From the NCBI GenBank assembly GCA_026168455.1, contig CM047427.1:38692905-38756904 (forward strand): a stretch of DNA of 64,000 bases, given 5' to 3'. The position numbers and the translations under genes were made by a program. The notes below the pieces were generated by a model, which was not told where the DNA came from, did no database searches, and saw only the letters and a program-made list of their open reading frames with translations. Below are positions 47,714 through 59,139 of this stretch, one piece after another; position 1 is the stretch's first letter, and each line of letters begins with the position of its first letter. This DNA comes from Theocolax elegans (lineage: Eukaryota > Arthropoda > Insecta > Hymenoptera > Cerocephalidae).

Positions 47714-47990
47714 AGGAGAGTCTACACCCTTTGGGAAACGGATCTTTACCAAACTCTAGAATATGAGTTCTACTATAAAAATATGAAGAAAGACGAATTT
47801 TTAGATTCCAATGCCATTTTTATGATAGGTTTAAGCAAATAACGAAAAATCTCGCTGAAAAAACCATTGACATTGATTGCTTATAACTCGGAAACAAGTA
47901 AAGATATACATTCAAACCAAGTTTTAAAATAAAACTGAGATTGAGTAGATATGTTTATAAAAAAGCTCAAATATCTTATATAAAATAAAA
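47714..47990. repeat. Inverted repeat, left arm
   Basis: About 275 bp matching 48440-48715 in reverse: TTTGGGAAACGGATC / GATCCGTTTCCCAAA, CGAAAAATCTCGCTG / CAGCGAGATTTTTCG, and CTGAGATTGAGTAGAT / ATCTACTCAATCTCAG. Arms differ at scattered sites. Confidence 0.85.
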
Positions 47991-48439
47991 ATGAATTTAT
48001 CGTTCAGTAATATTTATATATGTGTATAATATATAATATCTTTTCTATATATTTAGCCGCAGAACATCTTGCTGGCATCGCGGTTCATCTTGTGACAGGC
48101 GTCTAAGGTAAGATCTCCAGTTCTTTACTGAGGATTCCAAGCTGGAGATCGAGGACAAAACGCCTTTAATGTTTTTCTAGAAGGTTGTGCTCTGTAAAAA
48201 TTCCACCAATCATAGTGGACAAAGAGTACAATGGGCCTGCTTTAATCTAAAAAAAACATTCAGTTCGGAGAGATCAATATTATATATTATACACATATAC
48301 TAAAATATCTTAATTTGGTCAAAAGTTACGGAAAAAATAAAAATTAGACAAAATTTTATCGAAAATTTAGTCTTACAATTTCATGATGTCTTTACACCAA
48401 AATTTCGTTTAACTTTTATTTGTACTATAAATTTGACCA
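47991..48439. other. Loop of the 47.7-48.7 kb inverted repeat
   Basis: Contains a 9-bp hairpin (GATCTCCAG ... CTGGAGATC, about 48112-48150) and a smaller nested dyad (AATATCTTAATTTGGTC / GACCAAATTAAGATATT). No coding frame. Confidence 0.6.
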
Positions 48440-48715
48440 AATTAAGATATTTGAGCTTTTTTATTAACACATCTACTCAATCTCAGTTTTATTTTAAAAT
48501 TTGGTTTAAATGTATATCTTTACATGTTTCCGAGTTACAAGCAATCAAAGTCAATGGTTTTTCCAGCGAGATTTTTCGTTGTCTGCTTGTATTTTGTCAT
48601 AAAACGGAGAATTGGAATCTAAAACTCCGGCTTTCTTCATATTTCTATAATAAAAATAATATCCTAGAGTTTGGTAAGGATCCGTTTCCCAAAAGGTGTG
48701 AACTCTCCTTGTTAG
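48440..48715. repeat. Inverted repeat, right arm
   Basis: Mate of 47714-47990. The 125-codon frame 48433-48810 follows the arm and is not credible as a gene. Confidence 0.85.
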
Positions 48716-48960
48716 TTTTTTTTTATGTGAAACATCTTTTACCATGGATCGAGTGTAAAAACTTCGAATTGTTCCACAAATACTCGCCTGATACACGTAT
48801 CCTAATGTAATTGTTGCTTAAATCTCCTGGGATATTCACGGTCCTCGATGTACCCGTTCTTCGGGTTCTGTTTGAGGACAGTGGTTATGTAATAGTTGTT
48901 CGCAACACGTTCAAAGACTGATACAAGTCACGTGATGGTGGTATATCGCATGGATTATAG

Positions 48961-49233
48961 ATGGAATATGGAGTAAAAAAAGCAAGTAAAAAATTTATTA
49001 TAATTTTTATGCATGGAATGAAAAAATTTAACTCATTGTTAAAAAATAATAAGGCTGTAATAATATCCGCCAAATCAGTTTTATCGAGCATTAATGCAAA
49101 AATAAATGAACATGATATTACATTTAGTAGTAGCAATCTAATTAATAATAAGTTTCTAGAGACAATGTCACCTACAGATGTATCAACAGATATATTTAAG
49201 AAACAGCAAATTAGTGCATCTAAAATTATTTGA
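48961..49233 (+). CDS. Uncharacterised open frame, possible terminal exon
   Basis: A 90-codon frame beginning MEYGVKKASKKF, with MKKFNSLLKNNKAVIIS and a Ser/Asn/Lys-rich end. I do not recognise it. GATTATAG just before the ATG could be a splice acceptor, and AT-rich 3'-UTR-like DNA follows. It is less repetitive than most frames here and matches no transposon domain I know, but it could be chance in AT-rich DNA. I could not link it to WAPL. Confidence 0.22.
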   Translation: MEYGVKKASKKFIIIFMHGMKKFNSLLKNNKAVIISAKSVLSSINAKINEHDITFSSSNLINNKFLETMSPTDVSTDIFKKQQISASKII

Positions 49234-49555
49234 AATTTTAAGTATTTATCACTATATAATTTTGTAATGTATACTTAATTAATTATTATATGAAATATTT
49301 ATTTTATTTATTTCATATTTACATATAAATTTTTACAAATAATTATAAAAAATGGCGCTACAGTTATTAGATTCTGCAGAAAGGGATTTGATTTTTAAAA
49401 TAATCTAATTAGAAAACAAAATAAAAAAAATGGTTAATACGTAGCTTTATTGAATTTTTGTCAATTAATTTTGCACCAAAATCTTATAGGTATACGAATG
49501 ATACTCATACATCTACTTCTATCTATTTATTTAAATGATTACTTTTGAGGCCTGC
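49234..49555. other. AT-rich spacer
   Basis: No feature recognised. Confidence 0.4.
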
Positions 49556-49760
49556 AATTGTTCGATCGGTTAGGGCGTCGGACTCGTAATCTGGAGGACC
49601 CAGGTTCGATTCCCGGCCCTGGCCTATTGATACAAGCACCACTGGGGAATGTATTTTTCAACAAGTGCTTTCTTAACAAAGACAATGTATGACCTCCGTC
49701 GCTGATTAGCATCAATTTGGGCTCATAGAAAGAGCGACGTTAAAATAATAAAAAAAAAAG
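49556..49760 (+). mobile_element. tRNA-derived SINE
   Basis: The head (about 49558-49625) is tRNA-like: an A-box-like TCGATCGGTTAGGGCG, the anticodon-arm-like GGACTCGTAATCTGGAGG (CGT in the anticodon position, Thr-like), and a perfect B box GGTTCGATTCC. The acceptor stem does not pair well and an unrelated body follows (GCTGATTAGCATC, AAAGAGCGACG), ending in AATAATAAAAAAAAA. This fits a SINE transcribed by RNA polymerase III rather than a working tRNA gene. Confidence 0.7.
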
Positions 49761-50050
49761 TGGAGTTTGAAAGTTTGTTGTAAGTGCTTTCGCATAAAGG
49801 ATAACAGTTTTTTTTTTTTCATAATTAGCATAAAATTTATATCTGTTTGAAAGGAAAAAATTCACATTTTTTCAATAACTATTATCTTGCAGAGAATAAA
49901 TGGCTCCCAATGCCATAAATAGAAGATAATACAATTTAAAAGATAAGCTAGATTATTTAGTTAAATAATGGTTTTGTGAAATACGCGTTCAACATAGTTC
50001 GAATAATGAAAATCGTAAGCAAAATTATTTATACTTTGTCTACGATTACC
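49761..50050. other. AT-rich spacer
   Basis: No gene recognised. Confidence 0.35.
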
Positions 50051-50126
50051 GCGCACGCGCACACACACACACACACCCACACACACACATGCACGCACTC
50101 ATGCACGCACACACATACACGCACAC
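50051..50126 (+). repeat. (CA)n microsatellite
   Basis: ACACACACACACACCCACACAC plus GCACGCAC variants. Confidence 0.9.
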
Positions 50127-50929
50127 CTCAACAGCTTCTACGGCAAACTGGAGAATGGGACAACAAGTACAAAGTTTTATCTCAGAATGCAAGATATTAC
50201 AAACACGAGGAATTCACACTCGTAAAATTAAATGCATAAACTATATACAAAAGCCTAGCATGGTTCAACGGTTCGACTCGGAATCGTCGAGCTCGTCGTA
50301 TCGAGATGATCAGCGAGTCAGTATCAGTCCCATTTCGTCCGCTTGTCTCGCCCGATCCGGCGCGCGTATACTGTGGGTAGTGACACAACTTCTCTCTCTC
50401 TCTTTCTCTATGTCAGCAACGATGGAGCAGTCGCCATGATGAGAACTAATCTATGAGCACTGGGTTTGACCCTGATCCAATCTGATCCTACTCATCACAC
50501 AGAAACATCCCCATATTCATCTCATACTTGACTTGACCTTTTCATAGTACGCTATTTGCCACCTCTTTATTCATAGAGTAAGTCTGAAACGCCATTCGTA
50601 ACGAGACACGATTCAATCTCACTAGTCCTTAACTTAAGAAAAGCGAATAACAGTATCAAGAGGGTCTGAAAACACGATTTTGGAGGGGTAAATCTACAAT
50701 ACGCATCTATACTTTTCGATTTATTATTTGAACCCTCCCTTCACAACCTTCACAATTTTTACAATTCGCATTTCATTAATGCAGATCACCCTCACTTAAT
50801 ATATTCGCATCCTCATGCTTTACTTGACCAGTCGTTTATTCATTCGGAGGTTTCCGCAACTACAGCTCATGAGACTGCCTGACTGCCTCTGAACACATCA
50901 CTCCTCACCATTTATTCACAGACTTCTCT
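50127..50929. other. Possible 5' part of the following LINE
   Basis: A GC-richer patch at 50270-50400 (GTCGAGCTCGTCGTATCGAG, then CTCTCTCTCTTTCTC) and stop-filled sequence up to the LINE linker. No domain recognised. Confidence 0.3.
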
Positions 50930-51533
50930 CATCTTACTACATAAATCATTGACACCTTCAATACCCAGCAACTTCTGAACTCATCGCAATTAAGAACTCT
51001 CATAAATCATGGATTACCCCATCCATAAGAGGTTTCATTAAATCACGAAATAATGCATATAAGAGATTTCGGTCGACTGGCCTGAACTCTGACTATCTAA
51101 ATTATAAAGATTTATGCAATCTAATAAAAAACTATATAGATTCTATTAAGTTTAATCATCTCAACAACAAGCTCAATATTATTACAGAATCATATTCATT
51201 ACGGAAGGAGCTCAAAAAGATGGGATTGGCGTCGCAACCCAATCCATCTCCACTAAACATCTTAACAGATCAACTGAATCGCTTTTACGCATCTATAACA
51301 CAGACTGACCCACCTTTCACTCCCTTTCATTTAATGCAATTATATTAATCCCTTATCTTCCTTTCATTTCACTCCACTCACACCTGCTAAAGAATTGACC
51401 GCCATCACGAAGCCCAAGGCGATTGGATTGGATGGAATTTCGGTTCCCATGCTAAAACTTCTGGCCGTTTATGGAATTTATGCAAGAGGGGGGGGGGAGT
51501 ATAGCATGCTATTTGAAAAATGATATAACTTTT

Positions 51534-52559
51534 AAGGTTCTCGAGGCTCCTTAAATAACTGTCAAAAATGATACGGAAAATTTAATTTTAGATTTATCAA
51601 TTCGTAATATTAAGATACTTCTAGCAATTGTTTATCGACGCCCAAAGGGACATGTTTTAACAAAATTTTTTAATATATTGCATTACTGTCACCGTTATAG
51701 TAATATTATTATTACTGATGATTTGAACTCAAACTTTATGTCAGATGATTATTATAGCACACATCTAAATGATATTATAAATGAATATTTACTTTATCTT
51801 GAACCTTTCTATGCGACCCACCACCGCGAAAATGATGATATGTGGCTATTTTTATTGTTGATGCTTTAATCAAAGGTTAAAGTTAAAAAACAATCTATTA
51901 GTCAATTCATAAATGGCCACGGCTATATTATAATTGATTGTCTTCCTATTTTACAGTCGAGATCTGCCACAAATTCGTTTGGAGATTTTAATAATTTTGT
52001 ATATCCAAAGTTATCGAGAATGATAAATAATGTTCTCATTGAGCTGCGAGCAACCTCTGACACCTCAATATCTGTTGACATCTTCTGTGAAGCTTCCTGA
52101 AACTCTCATTACTAATCTTGATAAACAGGCACCGATAGTAAGAGCGTACGCGTTCAGCTCCTTTAATGAGCGGAGACTTAAGAACAAAATGTAAAGAGCG
52201 TGATAAGTTATACAAACTAGCCAAACGTCGTCGCGACTCGATACTGCTAAATCGGTATGAAATTATGAGAAAGGAACTAAAGGAGGAAATTAGGAATGCG
52301 CAAAATAAATATTTTACTCAATCATTAGCTAACACTACGGATCAATTTAAATGTTGGCGACTTTTGAGAAAGTTGGGCATAAAAAATTTGATTTTCAACT
52401 CTCCGCTCAAGTACTTTTCAGTTGACGAATTGTCTTGCCATTTTGCGTCTATATCCAGAAGCCATCCATCTTGTAACTTCCATGACTTAATTTACATTAG
52501 GTCATTACAACCAGTATTTGATTACCCACGTTTTTCATTTTAGAGTGTCACCCATGAGC
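51534..52559 (+). repeat. 1.03-kb direct repeat, first copy (LINE endonuclease-linker block)
   Basis: Nearly identical to 53328-54352 (offset 1794). It encodes LLAIVYRRPKG, NIIITDDLNSNF (the GDFN motif of the endonuclease is degraded), then after stops the linker MRKELKEEIRNAQNKYF and LLRKLGIKNLIF. Confidence 0.92.
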
Positions 52560-53327
52560 TGGTGGCGGAAGCTATCGCACTTTGTCTCCCGATTTCAAAA
52601 ATGTTTTCAATTGTATTGTTCCAACTCTTACGGAACTTTTTAATTTTTCATTTAGCACAAAGAAATATCCAAACTTGTGGAAAAAATCAGTAATTGTTCC
52701 ACTTAGTAAAACTTTCAATCATTTAACATCGTCTGATACTTGACCTATTGCGAATCTTCCCCAGTTTGCAAAAGTTTTCGACCGACTGGCCACAAAGCAG
52801 GTAATTGCACACGTCAAATAATATGTTATCACCTTTTCAATCAAGTTTCCAAAGAAAATTCAGCACTCAAACAGCATTAATAAAGATCACTGACGACGTC
52901 CGTTTAGCTGTAGAGAAGGGTATGGTTACCTTTTTATTATGTTTGATTTTAGAAAAGCGTTTGATACTATTAGCGATTACGACCTTTTAAGGCCTCTAAC
53001 ATCTTAACTTCTCAAATGATTCTATAGATGGTTTTATTCTTATTTGTCAGACGGTCTCAAGCAGTTGTTCAAGAAGATGGTGTTTACCTTCAGAATACTT
53101 AAACACGTCAGGCGTCTCTCAGGTTCAACTCCTGGACTCATTTTTCTTATTTTTATAATTTAATTATGAGTCAACTCTTGTGTAGTAGGGGAATGTTATT
53201 TGCAGATGATCTTCAATTGTATGTACATTGTAAGGCTTATCATTGTAACACGAGTATTGAAGAACTTTCAAGTTATGGTTCTAGAGTTTTTAAATTGCAC
53301 ACGCGGCATTAAACTGATATAAATTGT
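52560..53327 (+). pseudogene. Reverse transcriptase part of LINE L1, broken
   Basis: Frames in pieces: SPFQSSFQRKFSTQTAL (52805-52990), then FDFRKAFDTISDYDLL (RT catalytic block A), SYLSDGLKQLF, SGSTPG in place of the usual GVPQGS, and MLFADDLQLYVHC (about 53195-53235) with the FADD active site kept. Several frameshifts separate them. Confidence 0.7.
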
Positions 53328-54352
53328 AAGGTTCTCGAGGCTCCTTAAATAACTGTCAAAAATGATACGGAAAATTTAATTTTAGATTTATCAATTCGTA
53401 ATATTAAGATACTTCTAGCAATTGTTTATCGACGCCCAAAGGGACATGTTTTAACAAAATTTTTTAATATATTGCATTACTGTCAACGTTATAGTAATAT
53501 TATTATTACTGATGATTTGAACTCAAACTTTATGTCAGATGATTATTATAGCACACATCTAAATGATATTATAAATGAATATTTACTTTATCTTGAACCT
53601 TTCTATGCGACCCACCACCGCGAAAATGATGATATGTGGCTATTTTTTATTGTTGATGCTTTAATCAAAGGTTAAAGTTAAAAACAATCTATTAGTCAAT
53701 TCATAAATGGCCACGGCTATATTATAATTGATTGTCTTCCTATTTTACAGTCGAGATCTGCCACAAATTCGTTTGGAGATTTTAATAATTTTGTATATCC
53801 AAAGTTATCGAGAATGATAAATAATGTTCTCATTGAGCTGCGAGCAACCTCTGACACCTCAATATCTGTTGACATCTTCTGTGAAGCTTCCTGAAACTCT
53901 CATTACTAATCTTGATAAACAGGCACCGATAGTAAGAGCGTACGCGTTCAGCTCCTTTAATGAGCGGAGACTTAAGAACAAAATGTAAAGAGCGTGATAA
54001 GTTATACAAACTAGCCAAACGTCGTCGCGACTCGATACTGCTAAATCGGTATGAAATTATGAGAAAGGAACTAAAGGAGGAAATTAGGAATGCGCAAAAT
54101 AAATATTTTACTCAATCATTAGCTAACACTACGGATCAATTTAAATGTTGGCGACTTTGAGAAAGTTGGGCATAAAAAATTTGATTTTCAACTCTCCGCT
54201 CAAGTACTTTTCAGTTGACGAATTGTCTTGCCATTTTGCGTCTATATCCAGAAGCCATCCATCTTGTAACTTCCATGACTTAATTTACATTAGGTCATTA
54301 CAACCAGTATTTGATTACCCACGTTTTTCATTTTAGAGTGTCACCCATGAGC
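53328..54352 (+). repeat. 1.03-kb direct repeat, second copy
   Basis: Same block as 51534-52559 with only a few substitutions and one-base indels: for example GTCAACG for GTCACCG, and one T fewer in CGACTTTGAG. After the repeat the sequence goes directly to ACTTTGTCGGTGG. Confidence 0.92.
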
Positions 54353-54690
54353 ACTTTGTCGGTGGATTTTCTTCCTAGCCATAATAAAAGCTTTTTATTA
54401 TAGGTTAAAAATCTGCGCGTGCAAGGTGAGTGGCCTGTGGCATCTTATTATTGCTCTCTATTTATATTATTATATCGAAACGAATCATCGTTATTTATCA
54501 GTCCGTTTTGGCCAAAGGCAGTAGATGCCCTTTGGTCAGTAGCTGTGCATAAAGCGCAAGAATTGGGGTACTTACAACCGATAGTTCTAAATTCAATCGT
54601 TCATTTAAGAAAAGAGAAGAGGGGATCTTTGATTCGAATAAATCCAGAAGCTGACTCCTCTCCCTTCCTCCTAATCTTGGGCTTCCTTCG
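54353..54690 (+). other. Unrecognised open region before LINE L2 endonuclease
   Basis: An open frame of 110 codons (54419-54751) with FWPKAVDALWSVAVHKAQEL and LVRQKFVF; its 3' end overlaps the start of the endonuclease region. I do not recognise it; it could be decayed ORF1 or flanking DNA. Confidence 0.25.
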
Positions 54691-54699
54691 CAATGAGGG

Positions 54700-55354
54700 G
54701 ATGTTGGTCAGGCAAAAATTCGTTTTCTATTATTCATATCAATATAAATAGACCTAAAACTCACTTTAGTTCTCTAGAAGCATTGGCTTTTCCCTAGACC
54801 CACGATGTGATTGCACTTACTGAAATATTTTTGAAGGAATCGGATGCCTCGGATGTCGTTAAGTTACCGGGTTAAATGTTACATAGACTTGATCGATTGG
54901 GTAAAGAAGGTGGTGGTGTAGCTGCGTATGTTAGAAGCGAATATAAAGTAGTTACGTTGGCATATACTGATGGGCAGTTCTCCAACTCACCGGAATACCT
55001 TTTGTTAAATATTTTAGGTAAATTTTCGTCGTTTTGGGAGTTGTGTACAGAAGGCCAACGGCAGCTTATCCTTCAAAATTGTTTGATGTTTTGTCGGATT
55101 TACTTCCGTCGCATGGTCATACTGTTATTACGGGTGATTTTAACATTGTTATGAAATCAGTGGGCGGTGCGGCGGACATGATGAGGGCAAACATATCAGC
55201 TCTGAATCTTACCCTTATTGACTCGGAACCGACTCATCATGCGGTCACATCAGTGGGTACATCTCACACATGGCTTGATCTTTTCCTTCTTCGTGAGCCG
55301 GTACCTCATTTCAAATTTGTGAAGTCATCGGTACCCCTTTGTAGCGGGCCATGA
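54700..55354 (+). pseudogene. Endonuclease domain of LINE L2, broken
   Basis: APE-type endonuclease that would nick target DNA. Seen in pieces: SIIHININRPKTHFSSLEAL, DVIALTEIFLKES (the active-site Glu of the TE motif), KEGGGVAAYVRSEYKVV (54876 on), then in another frame GVVYRRPTAAYPSKLFDV, HTVITGDFNIVM (GDFN) and GTSHTWLDLFLL (55034-55354). A stop interrupts it near 54874 and a frameshift lies near 55030. Confidence 0.75.
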
Positions 55355-55425
55355 CTCTATCACAATTTATATTCAAATTGTTAAACAGCCAACTGTGGTG
55401 AAGAGATATTGGACGCGAATTTTTT

Positions 55426-57430
55426 TTGGGGGGGGGGGGGGGTCAAAACCGTGGTGATCTGAATTCTGTTTTTAGCAATATTTTTAATACTGGTTGGTCT
55501 TTTCGTTATCCGCATAGTGGATTTTCAACCTCTAGTCAAAGTGTTTCGCCTGACCAGCAATCAGATGTGTTTAGTCCGTCGTTGTTTTTAGATATAAGTT
55601 CAAATCGAGTTACAAGCATGCAATTGTTTGATCACAGTTCTATTTCTTATAATGTCATCTCTCACATTGAAAATTCATTAATTTCACATAGCACGTCATC
55701 ATCTAATATATTCGCCATCTCAACAAATTCATATATCATGTCATCACCTAATTTATTTTCCATTTCAACTAATTCGAATACTTCTCATAATTTCCATCCA
55801 GCTAACATATCCTCATTTCCATTTTCGCATTCATGTGTTTCGGCTTGCGATGATAGATCTCAGTCTATCTCGTTGCTGATTTCTCATCTTTTGACGTCAG
55901 CCCTCTCCACATTCGATGAACTAGCACCTTGTAAGCTAGTAATTATTGGGAATAAGTTTAAACCATGGATTACAACTGAGATCAGAAATCTGATTAAATC
56001 TAGAAACTCGGCTTTTAAGATTTTTCAAGTCTCACGAATTGATGATTATGAGAGGTACAAGATTTTAAGAAATAGAGTCTCTAACATGCTTGATAGCAAC
56101 AAATGCAAGTATCTTTCTGATAAACTGTTGAATGCTACAGATCCTAGGGCTAAATGGAGAGAGTTGAAAGGCTTGGGATTGGGCTCTAGTTTGGGTTCAC
56201 CACCATTAGAATTTTTTACCTCTCAGCAATTGAATGTCCATTATGTATCTGTTTCAAATCATCTTGCACCACTTCCTCCATCTTTTCTTGACTCACTGTT
56301 CCTGACGAATGATAATGATCGTATTACTCCTGCCAGATTTAAGTTTGATGCTATCCATCCTAGAGGAGTTCAGCGTGTTATCGGTAGAGCTAAGTCGAGG
56401 GCTGTGGGGATAGATGGGTTAGCAATAAAAATGCTAAAACTTTTAGAACCGCAAATAATTCCGCTCTTATTTGAGGTCTTTAACGAGTTATTAATGATTG
56501 TTTTTTTTGTGGAATGTTGGAAACGAATCTTACTGTTTCCGCTGGCGAAGTCGAGCAGAATTCGGACATGCTCTGATACTAGACTGATAGCCAAATTCTG
56601 CGAAATCTCGAAACTTTTGGAACGATTACTTCATTTTCAGTTGTCGTCTTATTTGGAGAACTATTAATTGTTAAATCCAAGACAAGCGGGTTTTCACATA
56701 GGTCGTAACACGTAGACGGCACTTTTAGGGGTCCTGGATGATATTAGAAGGACTATAGATTCCCGCATGGTAACAGTCTTGGTTCTGTTCGACTTCTCTT
56801 CTGCTTAAACTGCGTAGGTTGGGTTGCACTGACACTGTATTGAGATGGTTTTATCATTATTTAGTAGGTCGTACGCAGGCGGTTGTGAATGATTTGGTCG
56901 GTTGTTCAGACTGGCTTGAGTTGAATTCGGGAGTGCCACAGGGCAGTGTACTAGGTCCATTATTATTCTCTATTTTCATAAATGATTTGCCGGATGTGCT
57001 TCAATTTAGCAAATGCATGCTCTATGCCGATGACGCCCAGGTTTATTATTCTTTTCTACCAGCGGATTTTGAGATGGGTGTACATCGAAGTACACTGGAT
57101 GTGAACGCGGTAGCATACTGGGCTATATCAAATGGTCTTGCACTAAATATAAACAAAACAAAGGTAATGATCCTGGGTAGTCAGGCATATGTTTCGTGAG
57201 TGGATCAGGCCGCTGCTCCTCCAGGTGTTATTAATATCGCAGAGGATCCACGGGGTCTTACGCTCATTACGGTTCCATAGGAGAGCATTCTCTCAGAGCA
57301 CTAGAAAATATCTTGTGGAGACGCTTATAATGCCTCACTTTGACTATGCATCTGCTGTTTATAACGATCTATATCAGGTGCGGAACCTAAGACATTGTAT
57401 GGGGAACTTTGCGTAGACGTGATCATATAA
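55426..57430 (+). pseudogene. Linker and reverse transcriptase of LINE L2
   Basis: The long frame 55426-56667 (413 codons) starts after a T8-G14 run; its MGGGGG start is an artefact of that run. A Ser/Asn-rich stretch precedes WITTEIRNLIKSRNSAFK, AKWRELKGLGLGSS and SRAVGIDGLAIKMLKLL, then the RT fingers (WKRILLFPLAK, KLLERLLHFQLSSYLE). After a break the palm follows at 56819-57199: GVPQGSVLGPLLFSIFINDL and KCMLYADDAQVYY with intact YADD. Then 57189-57416: HRAFSQSTRKYLVETLIMPH. Intact catalytic motifs but at least two frame breaks. Confidence 0.8.
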
Positions 57431-58085
57431 CACCGTACAGATTACATTTGTGATGGCTGTCAGTTGAGTGTATTTCATTGGATCACTAGCTTATAGTGTT
57501 ATTACTCGAAATTCACCTCATTATCTTGCTGAACATTTCATTAAAATCGACCACTCAGCATATCATTTTCGCTATCCTTCTCGACTTTCTCCTAATTCTA
57601 TCTTCCTCCACGTACAAAATCCTTAAATAAATCTTTTGTTATAACTGCTTCTAAATTGTTAAACTCTTTCCAGTTCAACTCATTCATTCCATTTGACCCA
57701 TAGCACATTGATTATTTCAAATCATCTTTATTTGAGCATTTATTTAGACTTGTCTGTTCAGCCTGGGATGACAGAGTTGTGCGTGAGAACCTCATCCGTC
57801 CTCAGATTGTTTACTTGTAGGCCGTTTTTATGCTGCGTAGTATTTGTACTTATTGTTTCATTATTTTTTCTGCTATTTATTACAGTTTTATCCGGCGCGT
57901 GCGTTTTTCTCTGCTCTTACTTATTTATTTTTTATATTCTAGCTTTATTGTTATTTTTATATCTTTGCGTTTTGTTCAAAGCGATGACAGTTTTTACTTT
58001 TTGTTATTGCTCTAATTTTTTACTTTTATTTTATGTTATTGTATTTAATTTTTAGCAATATTATGTAATAGTGTGTTAACGGGGT
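57431..58085 (+). other. C-terminal remnant and 3' region of LINE L2
   Basis: Decayed coding continues (RRDHITPYRLHL, then NSPHYLAEHFIK), then T-rich 3' UTR. The long open frames at 57693-58055 are T-rich and low-complexity and not credible. Confidence 0.5.
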
Positions 58086-59139
58086 TTCTACCCCTATAAG
58101 CCCGATAAAGTTTTATCGTCTTTCTCGCTTAAAGTATCTTAAACTACTCTCAATAATCTATAAACTGAGCTCACTCAGGATTCTGTAGCTTGAATACTTC
58201 CTTAATAACAAAAATTAATTTTATGTTATTTTTTCTTTGGGTGGGCAAATAAATATAGATGGCAGTATAATACATCGTATTTCAAAACAACGTGTATTAT
58301 TAAATACGCCTAGTAATATTATTGAATTTCTACTTAACAATGCTAAATGCAGGCCGAATCGCACGCGATTGGCAGTGCAAATCTACGAGGCGAGAGAATC
58401 TCAACGCCACGTTCCGTAAATCTCGCCTTGTGAGTCATGCGCTCATGTGCGCAGGAAGGTACCGTATTTTTACAGGCTTCTAGGCTCATAATTACAAATA
58501 CATATTTGTACAAGTTTACTTCTAATAATAGGAATTATTGAAATAATTGAAATAAAACATTTCACAAAGCTATTTTTAATAAGAAACTAATTATGCTGCC
58601 GTCTATTGTCAATCTTTGCAATTACATACCATATTTTTTCTATTGCTCGTCTACTATTTGGCAAACATTTTAGACTGTATCAATCACATTACTTTAGTTG
58701 AAATAATTTATTATCTTGTACAACTTTGTGTTGCTTTTTGGTTTAAAACTATTCTGTGATGTTATAAGATTGTATCGCAACTGCGGCGTTTCATATACGC
58801 AATTATAACGTTTATTTGGATCATTAAAAAATTGTAACTGCTTCTAGTATCTTTCGGTATGCTCCAATTTGTCAATTTTTTCATCTCTAACGCATTGATG
58901 CTGTTTTGGGCAGATCTCTAATATTCTAGGATTATACAGTGACTCATGGATTTGTATATAACTATCTAATTTCCAGAAAATTTGGGAAATCTATAGTCGG
59001 TTTCCAACTCGATTAGGTTAGGTTTAAATTTTAAAAATTATAATTATTATTATTATTTAGTTTAGACTTAAGAAGAACACGCTGCTTATAAAGAATATTC
59101 ATGCTGCCGATATCAGTAAAATTGGCCCGTATGTAGATT
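58086..59139. other. Intergenic sequence
   Basis: No gene recognised. The 60-codon frame 58237-58419 (MGGQINIDGSIIHRISKQRV) is open but unknown to me. The rest is AT-rich. Confidence 0.35.

Larger units (their letters stand above)
50930..54352 (+). mobile_element. Jockey/CR1-like LINE, copy L1, rearranged with an internal duplication
   Basis: Pieces in order: linker (ITPSIRGFIKSRNNAYKRFR and LRKELKKMGLASQPNP, about 51010-51300), an IGLDGISVPMLKLL-type motif near 51430, then an endonuclease-linker block (51534-52559). RT follows (52560-53327), then a second copy of the block (53328-54352). The order is not that of a normal element, so L1 is a scrambled composite of one family. Confidence 0.7.
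54690..58085 (+). mobile_element. Jockey/CR1-like LINE, copy L2
   Basis: Endonuclease, linker, RT and C-terminal region are in normal order on the plus strand, followed by an AT-rich 3' region ending near ACCCCTATAAGCCCGATAAAG (58091). Related to L1 by the linker (KPWITTEIRNLIKSRNSAFK). No RNase H domain seen. Confidence 0.75.

Noticed and set aside
49556..49632. Functional tRNA-Thr (CGT) gene
   Set aside because: The acceptor stem does not close and the sequence continues into a SINE body with an A-rich tail.
57693..58055. Membrane-protein-like frame rich in Phe/Leu/Ile
   Set aside because: T-rich 3' region of a LINE; two overlapping frames give similar hydrophobic strings.
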